This document shows positions 17,616 to 26,477 of a DNA stretch of 64,000 bases, one piece after another. The stretch's first letter is position 1, and each line of letters begins with the position of its first letter. Under the pieces are notes generated by a model. The model was given only the letters and a program-made list of their open reading frames with translations. It ran no database searches and was not told the origin of the DNA. Made by a program: the position numbers and the translations under genes. The DNA comes from a bacterium. GTDB lineage: Bacteria > Bacillota > Bacilli > Lactobacillales > Streptococcaceae. The stretch is taken from assembly GCA_905221085.1 (NCBI GenBank), contig CAJNBT010000005.1:1-64000 (forward strand), in the 5' to 3' direction.

Positions 17616-18884
17616 CTAGTTTTGATAGACGATTTGTCCCTTACAGATGGTATATTTAACCTGCCCTTTTAAGGTTTCACCGATAAATGGTGAATTAGCT
17701 GCTTTAGAAGCAAAATGGGAGTCCACAAGGCGGTCAGCCTTAGCGTCAAAAATAGTGATATCTGCTGGACCATTCTCAGCCAAGTAACCTGCTTCAAAGT
17801 TGTAAAGCTTGGCTGGGTTGTATGTCATTTTTTCGAGCAATTCCATCAAACTTAACTCGCCAGCTTCGACCAAATAAGTCAATCCGAGAGAAAGAGATGT
17901 TTCCAAACCTGTCATACCAGATGGCGCTTTGGTAATATCCTCAACATTTTTTTCATCTGCATGATGAGGCGCGTGGTCTGTCGCAATAACTGTGATGACA
18001 CCTGACTTGAGACCTTCAATCACGGCACGACGGTCTGATTCCAAACGAAGTGGCGGATTCATCTTAGCATTACTACCTTGTGTCAAAAGAAGTGCTTCTG
18101 TCTTAGAGAAATGCTGTGGCGCTACTTCTGCTGTTACTTGCGCACCCAATCCTTGAGCAAACTCCACTACCTTGACACTTTCTTCCTTAGACAAATGCTG
18201 GATGTGAACATGGGCCTTGGTTGCATAGGCAATCATGACATCACGCGCCATCATAGCGTACTCAGCGACCCCAGTCGCACCGCAAATATGGAAATGTTCT
18301 TTAGCAATGTTTTCATTAAATCCAAGAATTCCGTTCAATCCTGGATCTTCCTCATGAAGACTAATAAAGGTATTAAGCTTTTTAGCTTCCTCCATGGCTT
18401 CCTTGACAACTTTACTACTTTCAAGTGGGATACCGTCGTCTGAGAAACCAACCGCACCTGATTCTAAGAGTGCCTTAAAGTCAGTCAAATCTTGACCATT
18501 AAAGTTTTTAGTAATGGTCGCAACCGTCTTAACATTAATCTTCTCTTTGGCAGCTGACTGGAGAACTTCTTGCAAAGTCTCTACATCAGAGATGGTTGGA
18601 CTAGTGTTAGCCATCATGACGACAGTTGTAAAACCACCTGCAGCGGCTGCTAAGGCACCCGTATGAATATCTTCTTTATGAGTTTGACCAGGTTCACGGA
18701 AATGCACATGAATATCGACCAAACCAGGAGCAACCACAAGACCAGTAGCATCAATCGTTTCTGCTCCTTCTTCTTTAATCTCAGGCGCAATTTTGATAAT
18801 TTTCCCATCTTGAACTAAGACATCACACACTTGATCCAAACCAGACTCGGGATCCATTACACGACCATTTTTGATTAGTAGCAT
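17616..18884 (-). CDS. pyrC: Dihydroorotase
   Basis: 422-aa class I dihydroorotase, the third step of pyrimidine synthesis (carbamoyl-aspartate to dihydroorotate). Metal-binding HVH (His59, His61) in [18 protein letters not shown] near residue 300 and the usual N- and C-terminal amidohydrolase small domain are present. It is 12 bp after mutX and lies apart from other pyr genes; I see no PyrR attenuator in front of it. Confidence 0.96.
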   Translation of the reverse strand: MLLIKNGRVMDPESGLDQVCDVLVQDGKIIKIAPEIKEEGAETIDATGLVVAPGLVDIHVHFREPGQTHKEDIHTGALAAAAGGFTTVVMMANTSPTISDVETLQEVLQSAAKEKINVKTVATITKNFNGQDLTDFKALLESGAVGFSDDGIPLESSKVVKEAMEEAKKLNTFISLHEEDPGLNGILGFNENIAKEHFHICGATGVAEYAMMARDVMIAYATKAHVHIQHLSKEESVKVVEFAQGLGAQVTAEVAPQHFSKTEALLLTQGSNAKMNPPLRLESDRRAVIEGLKSGVITVIATDHAPHHADEKNVEDITKAPSGMTGLETSLSLGLTYLVEAGELSLMELLEKMTYNPAKLYNFEAGYLAENGPADITIFDAKADRLVDSHFASKAANSPFIGETLKGQVKYTICKGQIVYQN

Positions 18885-18896
18885 CTGCGTTCTCCT

Positions 18897-19361
18897 TTAT
18901 TCATAGAAATCAACTTGGGTATCCAACAATCTATCCCCATCATAAACAAACTTGGCTGAAAAGAAGGGTTTATCTTCTAAAAGCCACCCAACAAAGGTAT
19001 GGTCACCTTCCCAAGTCGGCTTACTCAAAACCTCGTCATAGGGAACCCATTCCAGCGTCCCCTCATTGCAGTCAATCAAGTCCCCCTCAAACTCCGTCAC
19101 CTTAAAAACATAGGTGTACCAGTCTAAATCTGGCGTAAATTCAGGAAAAGTGATGACACCTTTTAGAACTGGCTTGGCTTTGAGCCCTGTTTCTTCGAGG
19201 ATTTCACGCGCTGCGCATTCCTGAGGCGTCTCACCTCGCTCTAACTTACCACCCACACCAATCCATTTGCCTTCATGGACATCATTGGGTTTCTTATTAC
19301 GGTGGAGCATGAGCAGTTCTTTCCCGTTATCAATGTAGCAAATCGTCGCTAACTGAGCCAT
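18897..19361 (-). CDS. mutX: MutX-type 8-oxo-dGTP diphosphatase (Nudix hydrolase)
   Basis: 154 aa with a complete Nudix box from GGKLERGETP to REILEETG. It hydrolyses oxidised dGTP to the monophosphate and so prevents A:T to C:G mutations. It sits between ung and pyrC with 9-12 bp gaps. Sharing a transcript with ung makes this a small DNA-damage avoidance unit. Mitis-group streptococci make H2O2, which fits. Confidence 0.93.
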   Translation of the reverse strand: MAQLATICYIDNGKELLMLHRNKKPNDVHEGKWIGVGGKLERGETPQECAAREILEETGLKAKPVLKGVITFPEFTPDLDWYTYVFKVTEFEGDLIDCNEGTLEWVPYDEVLSKPTWEGDHTFVGWLLEDKPFFSAKFVYDGDRLLDTQVDFYE

Positions 19362-19370
19362 ATTTTCTCC

Positions 19371-20024
19371 TTATCTAAGCCAATCGATTGGCTCTTGTCC
19401 TGTCTCTTTCAAGAATGCATTGGCCTTGGAAAAAGGCTTGGAACCCCAAAATCCTCTGTAAACAGATAAAGGACTAGGATGTGCTGATTCGATAATCAAG
19501 TGATGAGGATTGCTAACCAAGGCCTTCTTCTTGCGTGCATAAGCTCCCCAGAGTACAAAAACGACTGGTCTATCTAGATGATTGACCACCTGAATCACAG
19601 CATCCGTAAAAGGCTCCCATATCTGACCAGCATGACCATTGGCCTGTCCAGCAGGAACGGTCAAGCAAGCATTAAGAAGCAAGACTCCTTGCTCAGCCCA
19701 AGCTGTCAAATCATGAGATTTCTTAACCCCGATATCATCTGACAATTCTTTCAAGATATTTTGCAAGGATGGCGGAGCTGGAACAGAGTCAGGTACAGAA
19801 AAACTCAAGCCCTGCGCTTGACCTGGTCCGTGATAGGGATCCTGTCCCAGAATCACCACCTTAACGTCTTCAAGCGGTGTTGTCAAGAGAGCCTGAAAAA
19901 CCTTTTCCTTGGGTGGATAAATAGTCCCTTGAGCATAGACCTGCTCCATAAACTGATTGATTTTCCCGAAATAACCTTCAGGTAATTGTCCCTTAATCAA
20001 AGCATGCCAAGACGAGTGTTCCAT
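19371..20024 (-). CDS. ung: Uracil-DNA glycosylase
   Basis: 217-aa family 1 uracil-DNA glycosylase that removes uracil from DNA. The water-activating motif GQDPYHG (Asp62) and the DNA-intercalation loop HPSPLS are intact. First gene of ung-mutX-pyrC; an extended -10 sequence (TGCTATAAT) lies directly upstream. Confidence 0.97.
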   Translation of the reverse strand: MEHSSWHALIKGQLPEGYFGKINQFMEQVYAQGTIYPPKEKVFQALLTTPLEDVKVVILGQDPYHGPGQAQGLSFSVPDSVPAPPSLQNILKELSDDIGVKKSHDLTAWAEQGVLLLNACLTVPAGQANGHAGQIWEPFTDAVIQVVNHLDRPVVFVLWGAYARKKKALVSNPHHLIIESAHPSPLSVYRGFWGSKPFSKANAFLKETGQEPIDWLR

Positions 20025-20052
20025 AGCCGACTCCTTCGTTTTTACTGCCTCT

Positions 20053-20060
20053 ATTATAGC
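20053..20060 (-). promoter_or_regulatory. Extended -10 promoter of ung
   Basis: On the - strand the sequence reads TGCTATAAT, an extended -10 element with no good -35 at 17 bp. It starts right behind the terminator of the preceding nucleotidase gene, so terminator and promoter are packed into ~35 bp. Confidence 0.55.
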
Positions 20061-20087
20061 AAAAAGTGGCTATGGAAACCACTTTTT
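20061..20087 (-). terminator. Terminator of the YjjG-type gene
   Basis: 9-bp stem AAAAAGTGG / CCACTTTTT with a 9-nt loop. The 5' arm begins at the stop codon of the HAD gene and the T tract follows on the - strand. Confidence 0.75.
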
Positions 20088-20778
20088 ACAGTTTATCTAA
20101 ATAATTCAGCAAGTCTTGGTAAGAATGGACTTCGTAGGTTGGCTGGGCTTGTGTGGGATTTTCGAGGTGATGAGGATTGTACCAGATCGTGTCAATCCCA
20201 GCATTATTACCACCTTGAATGTCGGCGGTTAGGGAATCTCCAATCATCAGCGTCTCTTCTTTACTAAAACCTTCAATCTGATGACCAATTTTTTCATAAA
20301 AGAGAGCATCAGGCTTTTGAGTTTGCAGCTGTTCAGAGATAAAAACTTGATTGAAATAGGGTGCCAGACCCGATTGAGCCAAACGACCTGTCTGAATGGC
20401 AGTAATCCCATTTGTCGCAGCATACAGCTCATAATCACGCTCGATAAGGCTGTCCAAGAGTTCATGAGCGCCTGAAAGAGTTTGTCCCTGTTGGGCTAGG
20501 TAAAATTGGTAACGTTGGGCAAGAAAACTACCGTCTTTTTCCTGTCCAAAATGACCAAATAAACGAGAAAAGCGCGTGTTAACCAGCTCCTGTTTACTGA
20601 TTTTCTTCAGCTCCAATTCCTTCCAGAGAGCCTTGTTCATAGGAACGTAATAGTCTTTATAAGCCTGAACATCTGCAACTCCTTCTTCTTTTAGAAGTTG
20701 CGTCAAAGCCACATCCTCAGCAGCATCAAAATCAAGCAAGGTGTGGTCAAGGTCGAAGAGTAGAAATTTGTAGGACAA
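20086..20778 (-). CDS. HAD-superfamily nucleotidase, YjjG/YfnB family
   Basis: 230 aa. The HAD motif DLDHT (nucleophile Asp9, acid Asp11) is at the N-terminus and the late Asp motif is GDSLTADIQGG. Cap-domain length and pattern fit YjjG-family pyrimidine 5'-nucleotidases, which hydrolyse noncanonical nucleotides. That role would suit its neighbours mutX and ung. The first ~10 codons and upstream bases are duplicated 2.6 kb away at 23351-23395. Confidence 0.85.
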   Translation of the reverse strand: MSYKFLLFDLDHTLLDFDAAEDVALTQLLKEEGVADVQAYKDYYVPMNKALWKELELKKISKQELVNTRFSRLFGHFGQEKDGSFLAQRYQFYLAQQGQTLSGAHELLDSLIERDYELYAATNGITAIQTGRLAQSGLAPYFNQVFISEQLQTQKPDALFYEKIGHQIEGFSKEETLMIGDSLTADIQGGNNAGIDTIWYNPHHLENPTQAQPTYEVHSYQDLLNYLDKL

Positions 20779-20799
20779 TTTGAGAGTTTTCCTTTCTAA
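20753..20799. repeat. ~45-bp direct repeat, copy 1 (5' end of HAD gene)
   Basis: Almost identical to 23351-23395 in the same orientation (one base difference and a 2-bp indel): core AGTAGAAATTTGTAGGAC, then CAATTTGAGA and TTTTCCTTTCTAA. This copy contains the start of the HAD gene; the other is a fragment. The two copies bracket the AI-2E and DUF308 genes. Confidence 0.8.
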
Positions 20800-20910
20800 G
20801 GAGATAAAATAGTCTCATGAACCTTCAAAACAGGAAAAGAGACAAAGTCCAAGTAATTATTTTATTTTCTTCTTTCACACAGATAATTTATTTAACAAGT
20901 CTCATTAAAT

Positions 20911-22005
20911 TTATTTTTTATCTAGCTGATTTTCCTTTGCAACGACAAATTCCTTAACCAATCGATAGATAACAGCAAATATCGGTGTAAAGAATATCAT
21001 CCCAAGTAAGCCAAAGAGATTGCCTCCAATACTAGCAGCCGCAAGCGTGAAAATAGCTGGTAAACCAATAGACTGACCTACAACTTTTGGATAAATAAGG
21101 TTTCCTTCAATCAGCTGTATAACTTGATATAGAAGAAGAGAAAGTAAGGCTTGAGTAGGACTCACTGTGAAGATAAAAATCGCTCCCACAACACAAGCAA
21201 TCATAGGCCCTACATAAGGAATGAACGATAGCACTCCTGCAAAGATACCTGTCATTACTCCATAGGGTATCCCAAACATGCTGTAACCAACCGCTATCAT
21301 AACTCCTATGATAACTGCTTCAATCAGCTGACTCATCAAAAATTGGTCATAAGTCTCTAGTGCTACTTGTCCAATGTAAGTCAACTTTATCACCACCTTC
21401 TCTGGAAGAAAAACTTTTAGAAGTCGACTCGTCATCGCTGCCAAATGTTCCTTACTGGATAAAAATGAAAAGGTGAAGACTATAATCAAAAAGGCATTCA
21501 TCAAACTTGAAAAAATATTGCCGATATTACTAGTCAGACCTGATAAAAAACCTATCAAAGCTTGGCTAATAGAACTAGATTGTCCCTGTATGCCTGATAC
21601 GATAGTTGACAACATGTCTTTGGTTACAAATTCCGAGCTGCCTAGCAATTTCCCAAGTTGAGTAAGGACTGTTGAAAGGACTGTTCCCAGCTGACTAATA
21701 GTCTGGGCTAGGGTTGGCAGCACCAAAACCAAAAGAGCAATCACGATTAAGATAAGAGCTAGGAAAACAAGTACCATGGCAATCGGACGACGCAACTCTG
21801 CCTTTACCTTCAATTTAACTAAGTACTGTTCAATTTTTTTCATAGGAACATTAAGCACAAAAGCAATAACAGCACCATAAATCAAGGTTGATATTACATC
21901 AAAGAGAGAGATTGCTCCTGATATAAAGCTCGATGCATTCAGAATTACAAGAGCAACCAGCCCTATAAAAAGGATTAACGGAGTATATTTTTTAACTAAG
22001 TTCAT
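20911..22005 (-). CDS. AI-2E transporter family membrane protein
   Basis: 364-aa membrane protein with paired N-terminal helices, a central soluble segment (~130-200) and a C-terminal group of helices with the family signature GVLSFIPYVGP. Members export varied small molecules or act as Na+/H+ antiporters; the name does not prove AI-2 transport. It lies 9 bp after the next upstream gene (DUF308-like) and forms a two-gene cassette with it. Confidence 0.85.
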   Translation of the reverse strand: MNLVKKYTPLILFIGLVALVILNASSFISGAISLFDVISTLIYGAVIAFVLNVPMKKIEQYLVKLKVKAELRRPIAMVLVFLALILIVIALLVLVLPTLAQTISQLGTVLSTVLTQLGKLLGSSEFVTKDMLSTIVSGIQGQSSSISQALIGFLSGLTSNIGNIFSSLMNAFLIIVFTFSFLSSKEHLAAMTSRLLKVFLPEKVVIKLTYIGQVALETYDQFLMSQLIEAVIIGVMIAVGYSMFGIPYGVMTGIFAGVLSFIPYVGPMIACVVGAIFIFTVSPTQALLSLLLYQVIQLIEGNLIYPKVVGQSIGLPAIFTLAAASIGGNLFGLLGMIFFTPIFAVIYRLVKEFVVAKENQLDKK

Positions 22006-22014
22006 AAATTCTCC

Positions 22015-23304
22015 TTAATAAACATGTTTAGATACGACTATACTATTTGGTTTTTCAAACTCTCGATTAAGGTAGGCTTGGTAAGTTCCTGGAGCGATAA
22101 ATCCTTTGGGTGAGAGGATATCGGTGCCAGCCTGACCGACTATGGTATCAGCCAAGAGCACACAGTTTGTAGATAAGACAAAGTAGGATTTAAACTTAGA
22201 TTTGATAAATTTATAAAGTTCCCCATCTGTCTCATGTCTGATTTTATAAGCGTAGGTGTAGTCTTCCTTACCATCACCTGTCATGATTTTATCTGCACTT
22301 GGCTCCCATGGAATCGTCAGTTGTTTCAATTCAGCCAACTTTTTCTGAACTGCTTTTTCCATTTCAGGCGTCAAATCTATCCCATAACCAAAAAGCGTTT
22401 TTTGACTCTCACGTTTACATAGGTCAATGTACTTGTCACGATCACAGAAATATAAGACACCATCTCCTACCATGCCAAATAAGGTCTCAGAAGACGGATC
22501 ATAGTTGCCATAAGAAATAACACGGCCTTGATAGCAGATATCCACATGACCAATTGCCGAAAACAGAGAGGTCTCAGCTGTATGAACAAAAATTTCAAGC
22601 TCCGCTGTCTTACCAGACTTCACCATTCCAAGATGGATATCCTCTCTCTCATCAGCATTTTCCAGCATAAATTTGTTAATTTTTGCTAAAGTTCTTGCAG
22701 GGATGAGAGCGGCTAGGACAATAGGTAAGCTAATTCTAATGCGACGTTTGAGATGGTTTTTCCCAATTTCCCCTTCAAATAAGAAACCGTCACGGATATT
22801 GGACAGACCATAAAGGAAAAAATAAGCCCCTAAAACAAAGAGTTGAAAGACAGAATTTCCTGTAGAGGACAAAAGACTAGTCCCACCAAGAAAAACTAGT
22901 ACGAGTCCATCTAGTAAGAGACGAAAACGAGGTCGAATTTTGTTTTTGCGGTAGAGAAGATAGGTGACAAGGTTAATACTAGCATGAAAAATCTGATAAA
23001 CTCCAATCACAAGAGCCAAAATATAAATCGGCACATCCGTCGCAAGATTGGAGCCAAGCAAATATCCCAGCACTAACAATTTAACCAGTGCAACTCCCAA
23101 GGTATCCGTTGACTGGCTTTTTTTGAAAACTCTTAATAGCAAATCTACGACCGTTGCTATCCAAGCTAAAAACAGAACCAGGCGAATAACTGTTACTGGC
23201 AACCAAGTCCCCGTGACCATCAAGATGAGACCTAGCAGAACAAACAAGAACCCCTGAGCAAGTAATTTCTTACCTGTCAGACCTAAAGATAGAATTTTTT
23301 CCAT
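22015..23304 (-). CDS. DUF308/HdeD-like membrane protein with papain-like C-terminal domain
   Basis: 429 aa. Residues ~1-205 contain six to seven hydrophobic helices resembling HdeD/DUF308. The C-terminal part (~225-429) is soluble. It has His253 in IGHVDICY and, later in the chain, Cys381 in STNCVLLADTIV. This His-before-Cys order with an NC motif recalls permuted NlpC/P60 (YiiX, DUF4105) thiol enzymes that act on cell-wall peptides or lipids. The enzyme role is inferred. It is probably translated with the AI-2E gene, 9 bp downstream. Confidence 0.6.
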   Translation of the reverse strand: MEKILSLGLTGKKLLAQGFLFVLLGLILMVTGTWLPVTVIRLVLFLAWIATVVDLLLRVFKKSQSTDTLGVALVKLLVLGYLLGSNLATDVPIYILALVIGVYQIFHASINLVTYLLYRKNKIRPRFRLLLDGLVLVFLGGTSLLSSTGNSVFQLFVLGAYFFLYGLSNIRDGFLFEGEIGKNHLKRRIRISLPIVLAALIPARTLAKINKFMLENADEREDIHLGMVKSGKTAELEIFVHTAETSLFSAIGHVDICYQGRVISYGNYDPSSETLFGMVGDGVLYFCDRDKYIDLCKRESQKTLFGYGIDLTPEMEKAVQKKLAELKQLTIPWEPSADKIMTGDGKEDYTYAYKIRHETDGELYKFIKSKFKSYFVLSTNCVLLADTIVGQAGTDILSPKGFIAPGTYQAYLNREFEKPNSIVVSKHVY

Positions 23305-23350
23305 TTTAATACACTCTCTATAATTATTTGATTTCCTTTATTGTATCATT

Positions 23351-23395
23351 TCGAAAAGTAGAAATTTGTAGGACAATTTGAGATTTTCCTTTCTA
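23351..23395. repeat. ~45-bp direct repeat, copy 2 (orphan fragment)
   Basis: Second copy of the 20753-20799 sequence. It carries the first codons of the HAD gene but no gene follows, so it is a footprint of recombination or insertion. Confidence 0.8.
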
Positions 23396-23832
23396 AAAAT
23401 TCATCAAGAATATTATAACATAAATCACCTCACACAATTAATTAATTTAATCACTTAAAAAAATTCAAACACTTTCTATACAATTGACAGCCCAAATCTT
23501 TCAGAATAGAACAATCCTAACTATCGAATCCTCTATTTTAATAAATATCCATGTAATTCTAGACTTAGAATTCCTATAAACTAAATGTTTTAGTACTCTT
23601 CTAAGCCATTGATTGCTTTAAATCTAAATTTTTGAAGGATTCTAAAGCTAGAATGATCCCATCCCAATTAGTTTTGAATGGTTCACAATTTAGAAACTCT
23701 ATGGCTTTACTTCGGTTAAATTAAAAAGGAACTGCGCAAGCAATCCCTTTCTGATTTTGAAATTTTTTACTTAAAATTTGATAGTTGAGATAATCAATAA
23801 CTCACCTATAAAAGGAATGATAGGAAGATTCC
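23396..23832. other. AT-rich non-coding stretch upstream of the duplicated fragment
   Basis: No intact gene is visible. The only coding-like trace is the short remnant at 23601-23720. The stretch ends at the dhaM terminator. In pneumococcus this area, as I recall, is occupied by pht genes; here it looks like a worn junction between inserted segments. Confidence 0.5.
23601..23720 (-). pseudogene. Possible remnant of a coding sequence
   Basis: On the - strand, 39 codons from 23720 to a TAG at 23601-23603 read FNRSKAIEFLNCEPF... and end in LDLKQSMA, with protein-like composition. There is no start codon or RBS, and a TAA directly precedes it in frame. I do not recognise the source. It could be chance in AT-rich DNA. 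Confidence 0.25.
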
Positions 23833-23834
23833 TT
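23812..23834 (-). terminator. Probable terminator of dhaKLM
   Basis: 7-bp stem AAGGAAT / ATTCCTT with a 9-nt loop that starts in the dhaM stop codon, followed by a short T run (CCTTTTAT) on the - strand. Confidence 0.45.
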
Positions 23835-24207
23835 ATTTATTGATTTCAAGCTCCGACAACTGTGTTTGAATAACCGACAGTTCTGCCCCAGCCTGAAGAA
23901 GAGCAGCTACAGTATAGGCGCCTTCTACAATTGGAACACTGTTGATGATGATACTCTTATCACTGAAATCAGCCACCATTTCTAAGTTCATTTTAGCAGA
24001 ACCTAGGTCAAAAAAGGCAAGTAAAGTATCTGCTGGATTTTCAGAAACAACCCTATCTACTTGATCAAAACTAGTTCCAATTCCTCCATCTTCGGTTCCT
24101 CCTACATAAGTAATCGAAACATCTTTAGCTACTTCACTAATCAGTTCAACAACACCTTCTGCAATGTGTTTGGAATGTGAAACGATAACAAGACCAATAC
24201 TTCCCAT
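23833..24207 (-). CDS. dhaM: Dihydroxyacetone kinase phosphotransfer subunit DhaM (EIIA-Man-like)
   Basis: 124-aa single-domain DhaM with the fold of PTS mannose EIIA. His11 in IVSHSKH is the likely phosphorylation site; it receives phosphate from HPr (encoded ~6.6 kb away as ptsH) and rephosphorylates ADP on DhaL. There is no fused HPr or EI domain, as usual in lactic acid bacteria. Start overlaps the dhaL stop by 1 bp. Confidence 0.93.
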   Translation of the reverse strand: MGSIGLVIVSHSKHIAEGVVELISEVAKDVSITYVGGTEDGGIGTSFDQVDRVVSENPADTLLAFFDLGSAKMNLEMVADFSDKSIIINSVPIVEGAYTVAALLQAGAELSVIQTQLSELEINK

Positions 24208-24782
24208 TAAACCACCCCAGTTTCTAAAAGAGCAGTAAAGAGTAATCCTGATGAGAATGAACCAGGATCAATATGTCCAAGAGAACGTTCTCCTACATAA
24301 GATGCCCTTCCTTTAGTTGCAAGTAAATCTTTGGTAGCATTCACTACCTGATCAATAACCTCTTGAGTCAATTGACCAGCAGACAAAGCAGCAATAACAG
24401 GAGTCCAAACATCAACCATTGTCTTTTCTCCAACTTCTGCTTTCCCACGTTTGACAATCATATCCAAACCGCTTTGTAAGATTTCCTCTATTTTCGAATT
24501 AGAATCAGCCTTGGCCATGCCCATAAAAGCAGAGCCATACAAGGGACCGGAAGCACCGCCTACCTTGCTCAGTAATTGCATTGAGACAAGTTTAAACACA
24601 TCACTGCTGGTCTCAAATTGCTTTCCTTCTAAGTTTTCCATAACTGCAGCCATTCCACGCGCCATATTTCCACCGTGGTCTCCATCTCCTATAGGAGTGT
24701 CTAGCTCACTAAGATAATCTTTCTGTTCTTGAATCTTTTCATTAAAAAGCTTCATCCATTCAAGAGCTTGTTCAGCATTCAT
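24207..24782 (-). CDS. dhaL: Dihydroxyacetone kinase ADP-binding subunit DhaL
   Basis: 191-aa subunit that holds Mg-ADP/ATP as a cofactor. The metal-binding Asp cluster is in DTPIGDGDHG, and the glycine-rich GGASGPLYGSAF loop is present. It transfers phosphate from DhaM to dihydroxyacetone bound on DhaK. Middle gene of dhaK-dhaL-dhaM, 21 bp after dhaK. Confidence 0.95.
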   Translation of the reverse strand: MNAEQALEWMKLFNEKIQEQKDYLSELDTPIGDGDHGGNMARGMAAVMENLEGKQFETSSDVFKLVSMQLLSKVGGASGPLYGSAFMGMAKADSNSKIEEILQSGLDMIVKRGKAEVGEKTMVDVWTPVIAALSAGQLTQEVIDQVVNATKDLLATKGRASYVGERSLGHIDPGSFSSGLLFTALLETGVV

Positions 24783-24803
24783 GCGACATTTCCTCCTTGA
24801 GTT

Positions 24804-25793
24804 TTACCAAGCTGGGGTAGTAACAGGTGCATTTAGAGCATCCAACCATTCATCATCTGCCAATCGAATCAATGTTAATGACAAACCAGCCATATCGATT
24901 GAGGTCATATAGTTTCCAATTTTCTTAAATGCCAACTCAACACCTTTTCCATGGAGTAATTTAGCCACATCATTTGCAAATACGTATTGTTCCATAAGAG
25001 GAGTGCTTCCTAAACCATTAATGAGAAGGCCATAGCGTTCTCCAGCTTTAAGTTGGAAACCTTCAGATAGTTTTTCAACCAATTCTGAGGCCAATTGTGC
25101 TGAAGGTTGCATTTTCTCTTTTTTATATCCTGGCTCACCGTGAATACCAACTCCATATTCAAATTCATCATCTTCTAGAACAAAACCTGGTTTCCCAACT
25201 TCAGGAACGGTTGCTCCAGACAGGGCTAGCCCAATTGTTTTAATTTCTAAGACAAGTTTATCGGCCAAGTCCTTTATTTCAGCTAATGATTTACCAGAAC
25301 GAGCTGCAGCACCCAAAATTTTATGGACTAATATAGTACCTGCAACACCTCGACGCCCTTGGGTATAGAGACTATTTTCAACAGCGATATCATCATCAAC
25401 CACAACACTTGATACATCAATACCTTCCATTTCAGCAAGTTCTTGTGCAATTTCAAAGTTCATAATGTCACCAGAATAGTTCTTGATGACCATGAAAACT
25501 CCAGCACCTTCATCAGCCGCCTTAATGGCTTCTAAAATTTGGTCCGGAGTAGGTGAAGTGAAGACTGCTCCACAAATGGCAGCAGACAACATTCCATCTC
25601 CTACAAATCCAGCATGACTTGGTTCATGTCCTGAACCTCCACCTGAAATGAGTCCAACTTTTCCTGTCTTTTCTGCATTTCTAACGATGACATCAAAACC
25701 ATCTAAGCGTTCTACCAAGTCATCATGCATGAATGACAATCCCTGCAACATTTCATCAACAACTTGTGTCGGTTCATTTATAATTTTTTTCAT
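24804..25793 (-). CDS. dhaK: Dihydroxyacetone kinase substrate-binding subunit DhaK
   Basis: 329-aa DhaK. Numbering matches the E. coli enzyme: His56 (GGGSGHEP) and Asp109 (NYSGDI) are the catalytic pair and His218 (GIHGEPG) binds dihydroxyacetone covalently. Product is dihydroxyacetone phosphate, a glycolytic intermediate. First gene of dhaKLM, with AAAGGAG before the ATG; its promoter carries a DhaS operator and a cre site. Confidence 0.97.
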   Translation of the reverse strand: MKKIINEPTQVVDEMLQGLSFMHDDLVERLDGFDVIVRNAEKTGKVGLISGGGSGHEPSHAGFVGDGMLSAAICGAVFTSPTPDQILEAIKAADEGAGVFMVIKNYSGDIMNFEIAQELAEMEGIDVSSVVVDDDIAVENSLYTQGRRGVAGTILVHKILGAAARSGKSLAEIKDLADKLVLEIKTIGLALSGATVPEVGKPGFVLEDDEFEYGVGIHGEPGYKKEKMQPSAQLASELVEKLSEGFQLKAGERYGLLINGLGSTPLMEQYVFANDVAKLLHGKGVELAFKKIGNYMTSIDMAGLSLTLIRLADDEWLDALNAPVTTPAW

Positions 25794-25818
25794 GAGAAAC
25801 TCCTTTCGGCATGTACCT

Positions 25819-25834
25819 TTGTTTTCGCTTTCAT
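25819..25834 (-). promoter_or_regulatory. cre site in the dhaK promoter
   Basis: On the - strand ATGAAAGCGAAAACAA fits the CcpA consensus WTGNAARCGNWWWCAW at every position. It begins inside the -10 box and covers the expected transcription start, the classic place for glucose repression. Confidence 0.75.
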
Positions 25835-25861
25835 TATATATTTTTTATCGCTGGATGATAA
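25833..25861 (-). promoter_or_regulatory. dhaKLM promoter
   Basis: On the - strand: TTATCA (25856-25861), 17-bp spacer, TATAAT (25833-25838). A perfect -10 with a poor -35 next to an activator site, the pattern of an activated promoter. Confidence 0.7.
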
Positions 25862-25862
25862 G

Positions 25863-25884
25863 GGACAGATTCTATTATTTGTCC
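25863..25884. promoter_or_regulatory. DhaS operator between dhaK and dhaS
   Basis: GGACAGAT-N6-ATTTGTCC. It differs at one base from the inverted repeat GGACACAT-N6-ATTTGTCC that I recall for Lactococcus lactis DhaS. It lies directly upstream of the dhaK -35 box. Confidence 0.8.
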
Positions 25885-25946
25885 CCTTTTAAACCCGTTT
25901 AAAACATTTTTTTGGTAAAATGAAGTAAGTAAAAGAAAGGTTTCCT

Positions 25947-26477
25947 ATGGCATCATCACTTATTACAAAAAAACGGATTGCCAAGGCATTTAGAGACCTA
26001 TTAGCTACTAGAGAATTTGATAAAATCTCTATTGTAGATATCATGGAATCAGCTGGCATTCGTAGACAGACCTTTTATAATCACTTTCTTGACAAATATG
26101 AACTGCTAGACTGGATATTTGAAAATGACTTAACCGAGTATATCACCAATAACTTGGACTTCATTTCAGGCCAAAAACTATTACAAGAATTATTTCTTTA
26201 TTTCGAACAAGAGCGTGACTTTTATATTCAACTTTTTGATATTCAAGGACAAAATAACTTCTATGATCACTTTATCAGCTACTGTCGCTTGCTTGTATCA
26301 AAAATTTTAAGAGAATACGGTCAGATTGATATCGATTCATCTGCTTATACTTGTTTTTTGTTAGACTATCATTCACATGCTCTAGCAGAAATCGTGAAGG
26401 CTTACGTCAATAAAAAAAGTCCAGTTCCACAACCAGACTTTCTAATCATGACAATTATTGGAAAGAGACCACAATGA
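25947..26477 (+). CDS. dhaS: TetR-family activator DhaS
   Basis: 176 aa. The N-terminal TetR helix-turn-helix (IVDIMESAGIRRQTFYNHF) is clear; the rest is the DhaS-type ligand/partner domain. In L. lactis DhaS activates dhaKLM only when bound by DhaQ carrying dihydroxyacetone, unlike most TetR proteins, which repress. It is divergent from dhaK, with the operator between them, and overlaps dhaQ by 4 bp (ATGA). AGAAAGG precedes the ATG. Confidence 0.92.
   Translation: MASSLITKKRIAKAFRDLLATREFDKISIVDIMESAGIRRQTFYNHFLDKYELLDWIFENDLTEYITNNLDFISGQKLLQELFLYFEQERDFYIQLFDIQGQNNFYDHFISYCRLLVSKILREYGQIDIDSSAYTCFLLDYHSHALAEIVKAYVNKKSPVPQPDFLIMTIIGKRPQ

Noticed and set aside
23601..23720. Transposase or phage remnant
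   Set aside because: No transposase motif or terminal inverted repeat is seen; listed only as an unidentified possible remnant.
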